A stretch of 64,000 nucleotides of DNA from Syntrophotalea acetylenica. GTDB taxonomy: Bacteria > Desulfobacterota > Desulfuromonadia > Desulfuromonadales > Syntrophotaleaceae. Both the position numbers and the translations under genes were made by a program. Where the stretch lies: NCBI RefSeq assembly GCF_001888165.1, contig NZ_CP015455.1, positions 1,296,001 to 1,360,000 on the forward strand, in the 5' to 3' direction. The notes beneath the pieces were generated by a model. That model did not search any database. It was given only the letters and a program-made list of their open reading frames with translations, and was not told the origin of the DNA. Below, in pieces: positions 9,193-18,966 of this stretch; positions within the stretch are counted from its first letter, which is position 1; the number at the start of each line of letters is the position of its first letter.

Positions 9193-9224
9193 ACGCCCCT
9201 CTTCGTACATACGAAGAGGGGCGT
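9193..9224 (+). terminator. Perfect 15-bp hairpin behind tRNA-Arg
   Basis: ACGCCCCTCTTCGTA (9193-9207) and its exact complement TACGAAGAGGGGCGT (9210-9224) flank a two-base loop. It is well placed to end or process the tRNA transcript, although it has no long T run. Confidence 0.6.
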
Positions 9225-9635
9225 ATCCATTTATCGATTCGCAAAGCCCGCCCCGCATCGGATGCCGCGCCAGCCTCGCCAAGGTTTGCACGGCTTTTGA
9301 AATGCCGGTTTTTCAGTCCCGGCGGCCTCTGTATCACCAATGGTTTAGCAGTTTCCAAGAAAATATGGCAGGGCAGGGAATCAGGGTTGGTCGCTCTTTC
9401 CGCAGTGTCGTTGTATATGGGTGTAATAATGTAAACTATTGATTTGATTGCCATATGTATCTGTGGTTATAAAATAGGCAGATTGTTGGAGGCCCAGAGG
9501 GATAGGGCCCGGCAAGCCGTTTCCACAGGGTTGTCCACTGCCTGTCAACATAATTTGTGGAAAAGGTGGCAAGGGGCTTGAAGATGCGGGATTTTTAGGA
9601 TCGCGGCGCGATTCTGGCATCGTCTGAAGATTGTG
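9225..9635. other. Gene-free stretch between tRNA-Arg and mazG
   Basis: No supported gene is seen on either strand. The middle (about 9380-9470) is AT-rich compared with its surroundings. An inverted repeat TTTCCACA (9520-9527) / TGTGGAAA (9556-9563) lies near the end of convergent mazG. The stretch behind a tRNA is a common integration site, but I found no integrase gene or second copy of the tRNA 3' end. Confidence 0.5.
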
Positions 9636-10448
9636 CTATGTTTCAGAAATGCCGCGTTCCCGTTGCTTGGCGTCTTCCCACAAGCTCTGCAGTTCCTTCA
9701 ATGAAGCGCTTGTCAGGGGGCGCCGGTTTTTTCTCAGGCAATGTTCGACGTGATGAAACCTTCGGGTGAAGCGTTTGATGGTATTTCCCAGGGCGTTTTC
9801 GGCGTCGATGTCCAGAAACCGGCCAAGGTTTGCCGCGGCAAACAACAGATCACCCAGTTCCTCTTCCATTTTTTGCCCATCGCCGCCTCGAAAGGCTTCC
9901 TCGCATTCGGCCAGCTCCTCGTGGACCTTGGCCATGACGCCCTCCATATCCGGCCAGTCGAAGCCGGCACGACTGGCTCTTTCCGTAAGTTTCCTGGCTT
10001 TCATCAGGGCGGGAAGATGTGGCGGAAATGTGCCCAGGGCCGATGCTGGTTCTCCCCGGTCCCTTTTTTCCAGGCGCTTGATTTCGTCCCATTGGCGCTG
10101 AGTGGAAGCGATATCGTGGGCCTGGCAGTCGCCGAAGACGTGCGGATGTCGTCTTTCCAGTTTGTCCGTGATGCCACGGGCCACGTCTTCAAGGCTGAAA
10201 AGGTGTCTTTCTTCAAAAATGCGCGCCAACAGTACCACCTGCAACAGCAGGTCGCCCAGTTCCTCGCAAATCGCAAGATGATCGCCTTGATCGATGGCCT
10301 CTATGAGTTCGTATGCCTCCTCGATGATACAGGGACGCAGGCTTTCCGGGGTCTGTGCCGCGTCCCAGGGGCAGCCCTGTGGAGCCCGCAATTGTGCGAC
10401 AATATGCGCCAGGCGGCCCAGCGATGGCGTATTTTTGGTCTGATCCAT
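9636..10448 (-). CDS. mazG: Nucleoside triphosphate pyrophosphohydrolase MazG
   Basis: The start is the ATG of MDQTKNTPSLGRL, with AAGGA at normal spacing; a TTG eight codons earlier lacks a site. The 270-aa product carries two MazG domains. The first has PQGCPWDAAQT, EEAYELIEAID and EELGDLL; the second, past a linker, has EELAECEEAF and EEELGDLLFAAANL. Both keep the EExxE-type magnesium ligands. MazG hydrolyses NTPs to NMP and pyrophosphate for house-cleaning and ppGpp balance. It is the only minus-strand gene in the first 26 kb. Confidence 0.93.
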   Translation of the reverse strand: MDQTKNTPSLGRLAHIVAQLRAPQGCPWDAAQTPESLRPCIIEEAYELIEAIDQGDHLAICEELGDLLLQVVLLARIFEERHLFSLEDVARGITDKLERRHPHVFGDCQAHDIASTQRQWDEIKRLEKRDRGEPASALGTFPPHLPALMKARKLTERASRAGFDWPDMEGVMAKVHEELAECEEAFRGGDGQKMEEELGDLLFAAANLGRFLDIDAENALGNTIKRFTRRFHHVEHCLRKNRRPLTSASLKELQSLWEDAKQRERGISET

Positions 10449-10763
10449 GTGGCAAATCCTTTCGGCTTGCAAGGGGGACTGTTTCTGGCGGCGCTGGATT
10501 TCTTTGCGGGTCGGTCACGATCCGGTGGCAAATTCGTGCCGGAAACCCGCATCGACAGTAACCCAATGACCGGATTCGTGCAATGGCGCAGCGGCAGCAG
10601 GACCCGCAAGGCTGGCCGTTCAACCCGGGAACAGACGGGGCGAATGCTACCGCAGGGCTTCGCTCCGGTCCTGCCGGGGTAAATAATTGCTTGCATTGAA
10701 TGCGTGAATAGGCTAGTAAATGGCTGGCCACGGCCGGGTTGGCGCCGGTGGAGACCTTTTCCC

Positions 10764-10791
10764 TTGACAAACCTTGGCCAGACCTTATACT
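10764..10791 (+). promoter_or_regulatory. Strong promoter of the yceD-rpmF-plsX-fab operon
   Basis: Consensus TTGACA (10764-10769) and TATACT (10786-10791), spaced by 16 bp, precede the chosen yceD start by about 45 bp. It is the best sigma-70 match near the lipid synthesis cluster. Confidence 0.75.
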
Positions 10792-10834
10792 ACCCGCTTA
10801 CCTGCGGGCTTTCAATTTATCCGGAGATCCTGCA

Positions 10835-11386
10835 TTGATCATTGCTTTGGATGAAATCAGGGATCGGACCCTGGCATTACACAGGTCCGAACCGTTCGAG
10901 CACTTTCCCGTGCTTGCCGAGCTTCACGAAAATGGTGAGGCTGTTTTTGTCCGACCTCTCGACATCGAGGCAACGGTCCGCCGTCTGGATGAGATGGTCA
11001 TGGTGGAAGGCAGTGTGAATACGGTTGTGCGGCTGCAGTGCTGCCGATGTCTGCAGGATTTTGAATGCCCGCTGTCGGTTGACTTTGCCTTGACTTACGC
11101 TCGTCAGATGCCGGTGGTGGAAGATCCGGATGCAGAGGAAATCGAGTTGACGGCCGATGATCTTGGCCTGATTTCCTTTGAGGGGGATGAAATCGACCTT
11201 GTCGACGGGATCCAGGAACAGGTGATCATGGCGCTACCCTTCAAGCCGCTCTGCAGGGAAGGTTGCCGGGGGCTGTGTCCCCAGTGCGGCGCGGATCTGA
11301 ATCTCGGGGACTGCGCATGCAGCGCGCCGGTCCTTGAGGGGAAATTTTCGATGCTGAAAAACTTCAAGGTGGAAAAAAAGAAATAA
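10835..11386 (+). CDS. yceD: YceD/DUF177 family protein
   Basis: The TTG at 10835 gives MIIALDEIRDRTLALH, the normal DUF177 beginning, with GGAG nine bases upstream; a longer frame would run through the promoter. The product of about 183 aa contains the family's central CxxC (LQCCRCLQDFECPLSVDF), the acidic IDLVDGIQEQVIMALPFKP block, and a C-terminal CREGCRGLCPQCGADLN cysteine cluster that looks metal-binding. YceD-type proteins are nearly always encoded before rpmF and are linked to 23S rRNA maturation or ribosome assembly. The exact reaction is not established. Confidence 0.88.
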   Translation: MIIALDEIRDRTLALHRSEPFEHFPVLAELHENGEAVFVRPLDIEATVRRLDEMVMVEGSVNTVVRLQCCRCLQDFECPLSVDFALTYARQMPVVEDPDAEEIELTADDLGLISFEGDEIDLVDGIQEQVIMALPFKPLCREGCRGLCPQCGADLNLGDCACSAPVLEGKFSMLKNFKVEKKK

Positions 11387-11398
11387 ATAGGCAATGGG

Positions 11399-11416
11399 CC
11401 GCCGCAGAGGCGGCGG
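11399..11416 (+). other. GC hairpin between yceD and rpmF
   Basis: CCGCCGC (11399-11405) pairs perfectly with GCGGCGG (11410-11416) around a four-base loop in the short gap before rpmF. It could be a partial terminator or an mRNA processing or stability element that sets L32 output. No T run follows. Confidence 0.4.
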
Positions 11417-11472
11417 TTCTGGCAAGACAAAATGACCCGGTCTTCAAGACCGCTTGGAAGGAGTTTTAAAAG

Positions 11473-11649
11473 ATGGCTGTACCCAAGAAGAAAACCTCCA
11501 AATCGAAACGCGATATGCGCCGGGCCCATGATTTTCTGACCGCTCCGGGAATTTCCATCTGCCCGCAGTGCAAGGAACCGAAGCAGCCCCATCGTGTCTG
11601 TGAAAGCTGCGGAAGCTACAAGGGCAAAGACGTCGTTGAAACCGAATAA
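11473..11649 (+). CDS. rpmF: 50S ribosomal protein L32
   Basis: The 58-aa protein reads [20 protein letters not shown], then [20 protein letters not shown] with four cysteines for a zinc ribbon, and ends [12 protein letters not shown]. This is canonical bacterial L32 of the cysteine-containing (C+) type. AAGGAG lies about 11 bases before the ATG. The yceD-rpmF-plsX order is conserved widely and couples ribosome and membrane lipid synthesis. Confidence 0.97.
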   Translation: MAVPKKKTSKSKRDMRRAHDFLTAPGISICPQCKEPKQPHRVCESCGSYKGKDVVETE

Positions 11650-11673
11650 ACCTGAATCGCGAAGGACGTCTGC

Positions 11674-12716
11674 TTGAACGAAAAAATCGTAGTTGCCGTC
11701 GACGCCATGGGGGCGACAATGCCCCCGAGGTCGAGGTGGAAGGAGCGGTTGCCGCGGCGCGGCGTTGGGATGTCCCTATTGTTCTGGTCGGTGACCAGGG
11801 CCGTCTCGAGGCGATCCTCGCTCGATACGACACGGCGGGTCTCGATGTGACTGTCCGGCATGCCAGCGAAGTGGTGGGGATGCATGATTCCCCTTCCGAC
11901 GCGGTACGCAAAAAGAAGGGCTCGTCGATTCGGGTGGCCTTCGAAATGCTGCAGCGCGGCGAGGTTCAGGCGGTTGTCAGCGCGGGGAATTCAGGGGCGA
12001 CCATGGCGGTCGGCATGTTTGTTCTGAAACGGATTCCCGGTATCGATCGTCCGGCGATCGCAACGATCCTGCCCAACAAAAAGAGCCAGACGGTGGTTCT
12101 TGACAGTGGCGCCAATGTCGATTGCAAGCCCTTTCATCTGGCGCAGTTCGCCACCATGGGGGCTGTGTATGCCAAATTCATGTTCGGCAAGGAACGGCCC
12201 CGGGTAGGGGTGTTGTCCAACGGCGAGGAAGAGTGCAAGGGCAATGAGTTGTCGCGCGGTGCGCACGGTTTGCTGAAGCAGTCGCGGCTCAATTATATCG
12301 GGTTCGTCGAAGGACGCGATATTTTCAGCGGCGACGTTGACGTCGTGGTGTGCGACGGATTTGTCGGCAACGTGGTGCTCAAGGTTTCCGAAGGCCTGTC
12401 CGAGGCTGTCAGCGACATGCTCCGCCAGGAGATCGGGCGGCGGTTTTTCGCCAAACTCGGCTACCTTCTTGCGCGCCCTGCTTTTCGGGCTTTCCGGAAG
12501 AAAGTCGATTACGCAGAGTATGGCGGAGCTCCGCTGCTGGGGATTCAGGGCACCGGGATGATCTGCCATGGTGGCTCCAACGCGCGCGCCATAATGAATG
12601 CCATTCATATGGCCAGGGAGTCGGTTTCGCAGCGCATCAATGAGCGTCTTGTGGCTCAGTTGGGGACCGAAGTATGCGACGGAGACGCGGGGGCTGCCGG
12701 AAAGGGCTCCTGCTAG
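11674..12716 (+). pseudogene. plsX: Phosphate acyltransferase PlsX, with an apparent one-base frameshift
   Basis: A TTG at 11674 with AAGGA upstream encodes [13 protein letters not shown], the PlsX N-terminus. The frame then breaks: five Gs follow the AT of the last methionine codon, whereas six would give [15 protein letters not shown] and join the rest of PlsX. From about 11716 to the stop the reading frame is intact, including [51 protein letters not shown] and [10 protein letters not shown]. PlsX makes acyl-phosphate from acyl-ACP for phospholipid synthesis. Because the gene is normally essential and the rest is clean, a base-calling error is more likely than true loss; an internal GTG at 11736 would make an N-truncated protein. 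Confidence 0.85.
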
Positions 12717-12760
12717 ACGTATTTTCCGTCCTTGAAGGATTGCGCCTGGAGTTGTACGGA

Positions 12761-13744
12761 ATGATCAGAAGGACACGCATTGCCGGCACCGGATCGTATC
12801 TGCCGGAAAAAATCCTGACCAACGCCGATCTGGAGCGGATGGTTGAAACTTCTGACGAGTGGATTACCGCGCGGACCGGGATCCGTGAGCGTCATATTGC
12901 CGCTCCCGGTGAATTTACTTCGGACCTGGCTACCGAGGCGGGCAGGCGGGCCCTGGCCATGGCCGGCGTGGCCGCCGACGAGATCGATCTGATCATCGTT
13001 GCCACCGTAACCGGAGATTTCAGCTGGCCGGCCACCGCTTGCGTCGTTCAGCACAATCTGCAGGCCGGTCGCGCGTTCGCCTTCGATATTTCGGCAGCCT
13101 GCAGCGGATTTCTGTATGGCATGTCCATCGCCGACAGTTATATCAAGGCCGGAAGCGCCAAAAAGGTTTTGCTGATCGGCGCTGAAGTGTTCAGCCGCAT
13201 TGTCGACTGGCAGGATCGCGGTACCTGCATCCTGTTTGGAGACGGCGCAGGGGCCGCGGTGCTTGTGGCGGGAGAGGGCGATCACGGGTTGCTGAGCTGT
13301 CATCTGCATGCCGACGGCAGCTTCTGGCCTTTACTGTATCAGATGGGGCAGGGCTCTCGCAATCCGGCGGCACCGGCCTCGGCGGAACAGGGCAATCCCT
13401 TTGTGCAGATGCAGGGCAACGAGGTGTTCAAGGTGGCCGTGCGATCCCTCTGCGAAGCTGGCGAGGAGGCACTGGATGCCAATGGGCTGCATGCGGACGA
13501 CGTGGATATGCTTATTCCTCATCAGGCCAATCGGCGCATCCTCGAAGCCACGGCCAAGCGTCTCGGCATTCCCCTGGAGCGGGTGATGGTCAATGTGGAC
13601 AGGGTGGGAAACACCTCGGCGGCATCCATCCCCATCGCACTGGACGAAGCGCATCGGAGCGGTCGGATTAAGCAGGGCGACACCTTGTTGCTCAATGCCT
13701 TCGGTGGCGGTTTCACCTGGGGTGCAGCTTTGATCCGCTGGTGA
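12761..13744 (+). CDS. fabH: Beta-ketoacyl-ACP synthase III
   Basis: The start is the ATG of [16 protein letters not shown], 44 bp after plsX, giving 327 aa, the family length. Catalytic residues are visible: Cys114 in [10 protein letters not shown], His in IPHQANRRI and Asn in [11 protein letters not shown]. FabH condenses acetyl-CoA (or a branched starter) with malonyl-ACP to begin fatty acid synthesis. It lies between plsX and fabD in an ordinary lipid operon. Confidence 0.96.
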   Translation: MIRRTRIAGTGSYLPEKILTNADLERMVETSDEWITARTGIRERHIAAPGEFTSDLATEAGRRALAMAGVAADEIDLIIVATVTGDFSWPATACVVQHNLQAGRAFAFDISAACSGFLYGMSIADSYIKAGSAKKVLLIGAEVFSRIVDWQDRGTCILFGDGAGAAVLVAGEGDHGLLSCHLHADGSFWPLLYQMGQGSRNPAAPASAEQGNPFVQMQGNEVFKVAVRSLCEAGEEALDANGLHADDVDMLIPHQANRRILEATAKRLGIPLERVMVNVDRVGNTSAASIPIALDEAHRSGRIKQGDTLLLNAFGGGFTWGAALIRW

Positions 13745-13772
13745 CTACCGGCGCAAAGGAGATCGAACGAGC

Positions 13773-14687
13773 ATGAAAGCTTTTGTGTTTCCCGGGCAGG
13801 GATCGCAGTTTGCCGGTATGGGCAAGGACCTGGCAGAGACTTTCTCCCAGGCCCGTCTGACCTTCGAAGAGGCCAATGAAGCTCTGGGCATGAATCTTGC
13901 CAAGTTATGTTTCGAAGGACCGGAAGCGGATCTGAAACTGACTGCCAATACCCAGCCTGCCATTGTAACCACCAGCATTGCCGCACTGCGCGTATTGCGC
14001 GAAGAAACGGGGCTCTCTCCTGACTACGTGGCCGGGCATTCCCTTGGCGAGTACGCCGCGCTGGTCTGTGCCGGAGCTTTGAGCTTCGCCGATGCCGTGC
14101 GCACGGTACGGCTGCGGGGTGCCTTCATGCAGGATGCGGTGCCGGTCGGAGTCGGTGCCATGGCGGCCATTATCGGTCTGGATGCCGCGGATGTCGACGG
14201 GATCTGTCGTGAGGTGGCTGGCCAGGAGGTTGTGGCTCCGGCCAACTACAATAGCCCCGGGCAGATTGTTATCGCCGGTCATGTTGCTGCCGTGGAACGT
14301 GCCATGGCTCATGCCAAGGAGCGTGGCGCCAAGCGCGCCCTGCCGTTGCCGGTCAGCGCACCGTTCCATTGCATGCTTATGGAGCCGGCCTCGCGAAAGC
14401 TCGCCGAGGTGCTGGCCGACGTGCCGGTCTCATCTCTTTGCTGCCCGCTTGTCAGCAATGTCGAGGCTGTCCCCAGCACCGATGCCGGCGCGGTTCGCGA
14501 TCTGCTTGTAAGACAGGTCTACAGCCCCGTGCGCTGGGAAGAATCCGTCTTGAATCTGGTTGCCTCCGGCGTGGAGCAATTCGTGGAAATCGGCCCGGGC
14601 AAGGTTCTTGCGGGCCTTATCAAACGCATAGCCAAGGGGGCCGACATTCAGAATCTCGGTTCCGTCGATGATCTGAAAACCTTCTGA
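13773..14687 (+). CDS. fabD: Malonyl-CoA:ACP transacylase
   Basis: The 304-aa protein begins MKAFVFPGQGSQFAGMG and contains the acyltransferase nucleophile Ser90 in AGHSLGEYAAL, with the catalytic His in PVSAPFHCMLM. It loads malonyl groups onto ACP for FabH and FabF. AAGGAG lies about 11 bases upstream of the ATG. It is 28 bp after fabH and 36 bp before fabG, in one transcript. Confidence 0.96.
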   Translation: MKAFVFPGQGSQFAGMGKDLAETFSQARLTFEEANEALGMNLAKLCFEGPEADLKLTANTQPAIVTTSIAALRVLREETGLSPDYVAGHSLGEYAALVCAGALSFADAVRTVRLRGAFMQDAVPVGVGAMAAIIGLDAADVDGICREVAGQEVVAPANYNSPGQIVIAGHVAAVERAMAHAKERGAKRALPLPVSAPFHCMLMEPASRKLAEVLADVPVSSLCCPLVSNVEAVPSTDAGAVRDLLVRQVYSPVRWEESVLNLVASGVEQFVEIGPGKVLAGLIKRIAKGADIQNLGSVDDLKTF

Positions 14688-14723
14688 TTCGGGTCGTGCC
14701 GACCGGAAATGGGGAGTGCTGTC

Positions 14724-15460
14724 ATGTCCAAGGATAAAGTCGCCATCGTTACCGGGGCATCGCGAGGTATCGGGCGTGCCATTGCCGTGGCAATGGCCGC
14801 CAGCGGGGTCAAGGTGGTCGTCACCGCGCGCAGTGCCGATGCCCTGCAGAGCCTTGTGCTGGAAATTCAGGCCGCGGGGGGCAGGCGCTCAGTGTTCCCT
14901 CCGACATCGCCAGCTCAGCCGATGTGGAGCGCTTGTTCGAAACCGCACTGGAGAATTTCGGCCGGGTGGATATCCTGGTCAACAACGCCGGGATCACCCG
15001 CGACACGCTGCTGGTGCGCATGAAGGATGAGGACTGGGATGCGGTGCTCGATACCAATCTCAAAGGCCCATTTCTGTGTACCCGCGCCGCTGCCAGAATC
15101 ATGGGCAAGCAGCGCTCCGGTCGCATCGTCAACATCTCGTCGGTTGTTGGCGAGATGGGGAACGCCGGACAGGCCAACTATTGTGCCAGCAAGGCCGGAC
15201 TCATCGGGCTGACCAAATCCGTCGCCCGTGAACTGGCCAAACGCAATGTCACGGTGAATGCCGTGACACCCGGCTTCATCGTCACCGACATGACCGAGGT
15301 GCTGTCCGATAAAATCAAGGAAAATCTGCTTGGCCAGATTCCCGTGGGGCGCTTCGGGGAAGCCGAGGATATCGTGGCTGCCGTTATGTTCCTGGCATCG
15401 GACCAGGCCGGTTATATTACCGGTCAGGTTCTCGGGGTCAACGGTGGCATGTACATGTAA
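14724..15460 (+). pseudogene. fabG: 3-oxoacyl-ACP reductase FabG, with an apparent one-base frameshift
   Basis: The ATG at 14724 (GGGGAG upstream) opens MSKDKVAIVTGASRGIGRAI, the NADP-binding SDR start. After EIQAAGG the frame fails at a run of six Gs (14876-14881); seven would read AAGGQALSVPSDIASSADVE and continue in the downstream frame. That frame is complete and keeps LVNNAGITRD, NISSVVG, the catalytic YCASKAG and the C-terminal GQVLGVNGGMYM. FabG reduces 3-oxoacyl-ACP and is essential elsewhere. A missed G in the run is the simplest reading; a GTG at 14924 would only give a protein lacking the Rossmann N-terminus. Confidence 0.85.
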
Positions 15461-15537
15461 GCGTATCAACTATTGTTCCCGCATAGTCTTCAGTCCGATC
15501 AACAATCGGTCCGAACAACAACAAGGAGGTGAAGCAG

Positions 15538-15771
15538 ATGGCTTCTATCGAGGAGAAAGTACAACAGATTATTGCCGAGCAGTTGGGTGTTGACGAAGCG
15601 CAGGTGACCAGCGACGCTTCTTTCATGGACGATCTTGGCGCCGATTCCCTTGACACCGTTGAATTGGTTATGGCGCTCGAAGAGGAATTCGATATCGAAA
15701 TTTCCGACGAAGATGCTGAAAAAATTCAGACCGTTCAGGACGCCGTCGATTATATCGTAGCCAATTCCTGA
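15538..15771 (+). CDS. acpP: Acyl carrier protein
   Basis: The 77-aa acidic protein carries the phosphopantetheine site [20 protein letters not shown] with Ser37. An ideal AAGGAGGTGAAGCAG site precedes the ATG; an in-frame ATG three codons earlier overlaps it and is unlikely. AcpP carries growing acyl chains for the Fab enzymes. A hairpin with a T run follows 19 bp behind the stop, so much of the transcript may end here, giving the high ACP level cells need. Confidence 0.97.
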   Translation: MASIEEKVQQIIAEQLGVDEAQVTSDASFMDDLGADSLDTVELVMALEEEFDIEISDEDAEKIQTVQDAVDYIVANS

Positions 15772-15789
15772 TTCAAGTTCTGGTATCGA

Positions 15790-15829
15790 GGGGAGGAGGC
15801 GGCAAGCGCGGCGCTTCCTCCCCCATTTT
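15790..15829 (+). terminator. Terminator-like hairpin behind acpP
   Basis: GGGGAGGA (15790-15797) pairs with TCCTCCCC (15816-15823), with further inner pairing, followed by CATTTT. It separates acpP from fabF and probably allows only part of the transcription through. Confidence 0.65.
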
Positions 15830-15909
15830 GGTTGAACGAAAGTGATCGGCTGTTGGCAGGGTTATCCGCAGGCGGCACAGACAAGCCCAATACGGAGGCA
15901 TAGTTCATC

Positions 15910-17142
15910 ATGCGAAGAGTTGTGGTAACCGGTATCGGTACTGTATCGGCGCTCGGGATCGGCGCGGAAAAAAACTGGCAGAGCCTGCTGGCCGGCAAAT
16001 CGGGTATTGATCGGATTACGCGATTCGACTGCTCAGGCCTTCCCAGCCAGATCGCCGGCGAGGTCAAGGATTTCGATGCCGAGGCCTTCATAGAAAAGAA
16101 AGAGATTCGCAAAATGGATCTCTTCATTCAGTATGCCCTGGCCGCTGCCGAGGAAGCTGTCAAAGACTCCCGGCTTGTCATCGACGACGAGAACGCGGAA
16201 CGTGTCGGGGTACTGGTCGGAGCCGGTCTCGGCGGGCTGCCGACCATCGAGAAATACCACTCCGCGTATCTTGAGGGTGGTTACAAGAAAATTTCACCCT
16301 TCTTCATTCCGATGTTGATCACCAATCTGGCTCCCGGTCAGATTTCCATGCGGTTTGGAGCCAAGGGTCCCAATGTTTCATCGGTTTCCGCTTGTGCAAC
16401 CGGAACCCATTCCATCGGCGACGCCTATCATATCGTGCGACGCGGTGATGCCGATGTCATGATCGCCGGCGGGGCGGAATCGACCATCACGCCCCTTGCG
16501 GTCGGAGGGTTTTGTGTGATGCGTGCTCTTTCGACCCGCAACGACGACCCCCAGGCCGCCAGTCGTCCTTTCGAAAAAGGGCGTGACGGCTTTATCATGG
16601 CTGAAGGTGCCGGCATTGTGATTCTTGAGGAATACGAATCCGCCCGCGCCCGCGGTGCTCGCATCTATGCCGAGCTGGTCGGTTACGGTCTGACGGCCGA
16701 TGCCCATCACCTGACCGCGCCGGCCCCGGGTGGCGAAGGCGCCGCGCGCTGCATGGCCATGGCGCTGAAAAATGCCGGCATGCAACCGGAAGAAGTTACC
16801 TATATCAATGCGCACGGTACCTCGACCCCCTTCAACGACTTGTATGAAACCATGGCCATCAAGACCGTGTTCAAGGAACACGCGAAGAAGCTGATGGTCA
16901 GTTCCACCAAGAGCATGACCGGTCACGCACTTGGCGCGGCAGGCGGCCTGGAAGCGGTTTACTCGGTTCTGGCCATTGATCGCGGGGAGATTCCCCCCAC
17001 CATCAACTACCATGAGCCGGATCCTGAATGTGAGCTCGACTATGTGCCCAACGAGGCCCGGCAGGCCAGGGTAAACAGTGTGCTGTCCAATTCCTTCGGG
17101 TTCGGCGGCACCAATGCCAGCCTGCTGTTCAGAAAGGTTTGA
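15910..17142 (+). CDS. fabF: Beta-ketoacyl-ACP synthase II
   Basis: The 410-aa thiolase-fold enzyme starts [16 protein letters not shown] and has catalytic Cys162 in [13 protein letters not shown], the first active His in [11 protein letters not shown] and the second in [13 protein letters not shown]. FabF elongates acyl-ACP with malonyl-ACP. It follows acpP across a 138-bp gap that includes a terminator-like hairpin. Confidence 0.97.
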   Translation: MRRVVVTGIGTVSALGIGAEKNWQSLLAGKSGIDRITRFDCSGLPSQIAGEVKDFDAEAFIEKKEIRKMDLFIQYALAAAEEAVKDSRLVIDDENAERVGVLVGAGLGGLPTIEKYHSAYLEGGYKKISPFFIPMLITNLAPGQISMRFGAKGPNVSSVSACATGTHSIGDAYHIVRRGDADVMIAGGAESTITPLAVGGFCVMRALSTRNDDPQAASRPFEKGRDGFIMAEGAGIVILEEYESARARGARIYAELVGYGLTADAHHLTAPAPGGEGAARCMAMALKNAGMQPEEVTYINAHGTSTPFNDLYETMAIKTVFKEHAKKLMVSSTKSMTGHALGAAGGLEAVYSVLAIDRGEIPPTINYHEPDPECELDYVPNEARQARVNSVLSNSFGFGGTNASLLFRKV

Positions 17143-17151
17143 GGTAGGCAG

Positions 17152-17607
17152 ATGTTTCTTATCGCCAGCGATCATGGCGGTCTTGAACTCAAGGAGTGCA
17201 TCAAGACCTATCTTAAAGAGCGCGGCATCGACGTAAGGGATCTCGGTACCGATAATGGCGATTCCGTGGACTACCCCGATTTCGGCGAGCGCGTCGGCAG
17301 GGCGGTCTCCGCCGGCGAAGCCGAGAAGGGCATTCTGATCTGCGGAACCGGCATCGGCATGTCCATGGTGGCCAACAAGTTCCCTGGCGTCCGCGCTGCC
17401 CTGATCTGGGACGAGTTTACCGCGCGCATGTCCAAGGAACACAACAACGCCAATATCCTGGTGCTGGGAGGACGCATGCTGTCCGGCGACAAAGCCCGAA
17501 CCATGGTCGGGATTTGGCTGGACGCGGTGTTCGAAGGCGGACGTCATCAGAAACGGCTCGACAAGATCGCACAAATAGAGGATGATATCAGGGCCGGCCG
17601 GCTGTGA
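17152..17607 (+). CDS. rpiB: Ribose-5-phosphate isomerase B
   Basis: The 151-aa RpiB/LacAB fold protein begins MFLIASDHGGLELK, followed by VDYPDFGERVGRAV, the active-site cysteine in GILICGTGIGMSM and HNNANILVLGGRML. It interconverts ribulose-5-phosphate and ribose-5-phosphate. The ATG is nine bases after the fabF stop with GAGGTAGGC as ribosome site. rpiB-glyA-deaminase-nrdR is a conserved run in Desulfuromonadia. Confidence 0.94.
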   Translation: MFLIASDHGGLELKECIKTYLKERGIDVRDLGTDNGDSVDYPDFGERVGRAVSAGEAEKGILICGTGIGMSMVANKFPGVRAALIWDEFTARMSKEHNNANILVLGGRMLSGDKARTMVGIWLDAVFEGGRHQKRLDKIAQIEDDIRAGRL

Positions 17608-17715
17608 GCGGTCCCGATACCGATGGGCAAGCCGGCGGCTTGCCCATTGTCATTTCACCTTCACCTTATTCAACGCTTACAGAGCAGAAGAATGCATTGC
17701 AGGAGGCTCGCTAAA

Positions 17716-18966
17716 ATGTCTCATTCCCTCGCCCAGCACGATCCCCAAATCGCCGAGGCCATTCGGCTTGAAACCGAGCGACAGGAATACAATCTTGAAT
17801 TCATCGCCTCGGAAAACTTTGTATCCGAACAGGTCATGCAGGCCCAGGGGTCGGTAATGACCAACAAATACGCCGAAGGCTATCCCGCCAAACGTTACTA
17901 CGGCGGTTGCGAGATGGTCGATATCGCTGAAAGGCTTGCCATCGAGCGCGCCAAGGAACTTTTTGGCGCCGAGCATGCGAATGTGCAGCCTCATAGCGGT
18001 TCCCAGGCCAACATGGCGGTCTACTTCGCGGCCTGCAAGCCCGGTGATACGGTGCTTGGCATGAATCTGGCGCATGGCGGCCATCTTACGCACGGATCGC
18101 CGGTCAATTTTTCCGGCAAGCTGTTCAATATCGTTTCCTACGGCGTGCGCAGGGACACCGGACACATCGATTATGAAGAAGTGGAACGTTTGGCCCTGGA
18201 ACACCGGCCGACGCTGCTGGTGGTTGGCGCGAGTGCTTATCCCCGCACCATCGATTTCCCCGCCTTCCGCAAAATTGCGGACAAGGTTGGCGCCAAAATC
18301 ATGGTCGACATGGCCCATATCGCCGGTCTGGTAGCTACCGGCGAGCACCCCAGCCCGGTGCCCCATGCTGAATTCGTCACCACCACCACCCATAAAACCC
18401 TGCGGGGTCCCCGGGGTGGCATGATTCTGTGCCGCGAGGAATATGCCAAGGTCATTGACAGCAATATCTTCCCCGGCATTCAGGGCGGGCCGCTGATGCA
18501 TGTCATTGCCGCCAAGGCCGTAGCCTTCAAGGAAGCCCTTGCGCCCGAATTCAAGGTCTACTCCCAACAGGTGGTGCGCAACGCCAGGGTGCTGGCCGAG
18601 GCTCTGGTCAAGCGGGGGTTGAACCTGGTGTCCGGCGGCACGGACAATCATCTGATTCTGGTCGATTTCACCGGTACCGAAACCACCGGTAAAATGGCGG
18701 AAAAAGCTCTGGAAAAAGCTGGGATCACCGTCAACAAGAATTCCGTGCCCTTTGAAACCCGTTCGCCCTTCGTTACCAGCGGTATTCGGTTGGGTACGCC
18801 CGCCACTACCACCCGCGGACTCAAAGAGGCGCAAATGGAACAGGTTGCCGATTGGGTAGTCCGTGCCCTGGCCAATATGGAAAACGAGGCTGAACTGGCT
18901 GTCATAAAAGGTGAAGTGCGCGAAATGTGCAAGCAATTCCCGCTGTACGCGCATCTGCTGAAATAA
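17716..18966 (+). CDS. glyA: Serine hydroxymethyltransferase
   Basis: The ATG at 17716 follows AGGAGGCTCGCTAAA, a much better start than an upstream in-frame ATG. The 416-aa PLP enzyme contains the family blocks [28 protein letters not shown]-like [15 protein letters not shown] and the PLP lysine Lys227 in [14 protein letters not shown]. It makes glycine and methylene-tetrahydrofolate from serine. Its TAA overlaps the ATG of the next gene. Confidence 0.97.
   Translation: MSHSLAQHDPQIAEAIRLETERQEYNLEFIASENFVSEQVMQAQGSVMTNKYAEGYPAKRYYGGCEMVDIAERLAIERAKELFGAEHANVQPHSGSQANMAVYFAACKPGDTVLGMNLAHGGHLTHGSPVNFSGKLFNIVSYGVRRDTGHIDYEEVERLALEHRPTLLVVGASAYPRTIDFPAFRKIADKVGAKIMVDMAHIAGLVATGEHPSPVPHAEFVTTTTHKTLRGPRGGMILCREEYAKVIDSNIFPGIQGGPLMHVIAAKAVAFKEALAPEFKVYSQQVVRNARVLAEALVKRGLNLVSGGTDNHLILVDFTGTETTGKMAEKALEKAGITVNKNSVPFETRSPFVTSGIRLGTPATTTRGLKEAQMEQVADWVVRALANMENEAELAVIKGEVREMCKQFPLYAHLLK

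Noticed and set aside
9225-9400. Genomic island integrated at the tRNA-Arg gene
   Set aside because: No integrase gene and no direct repeat of the tRNA 3' end was found; mazG and the lipid operon follow.
9515-9575. DnaA boxes or a replication origin near the TTTCCACA/TGTGGAAA inverted repeat
   Set aside because: The words differ from the DnaA consensus at two positions, and no dnaA, dnaN or gidA-type neighbour is present.
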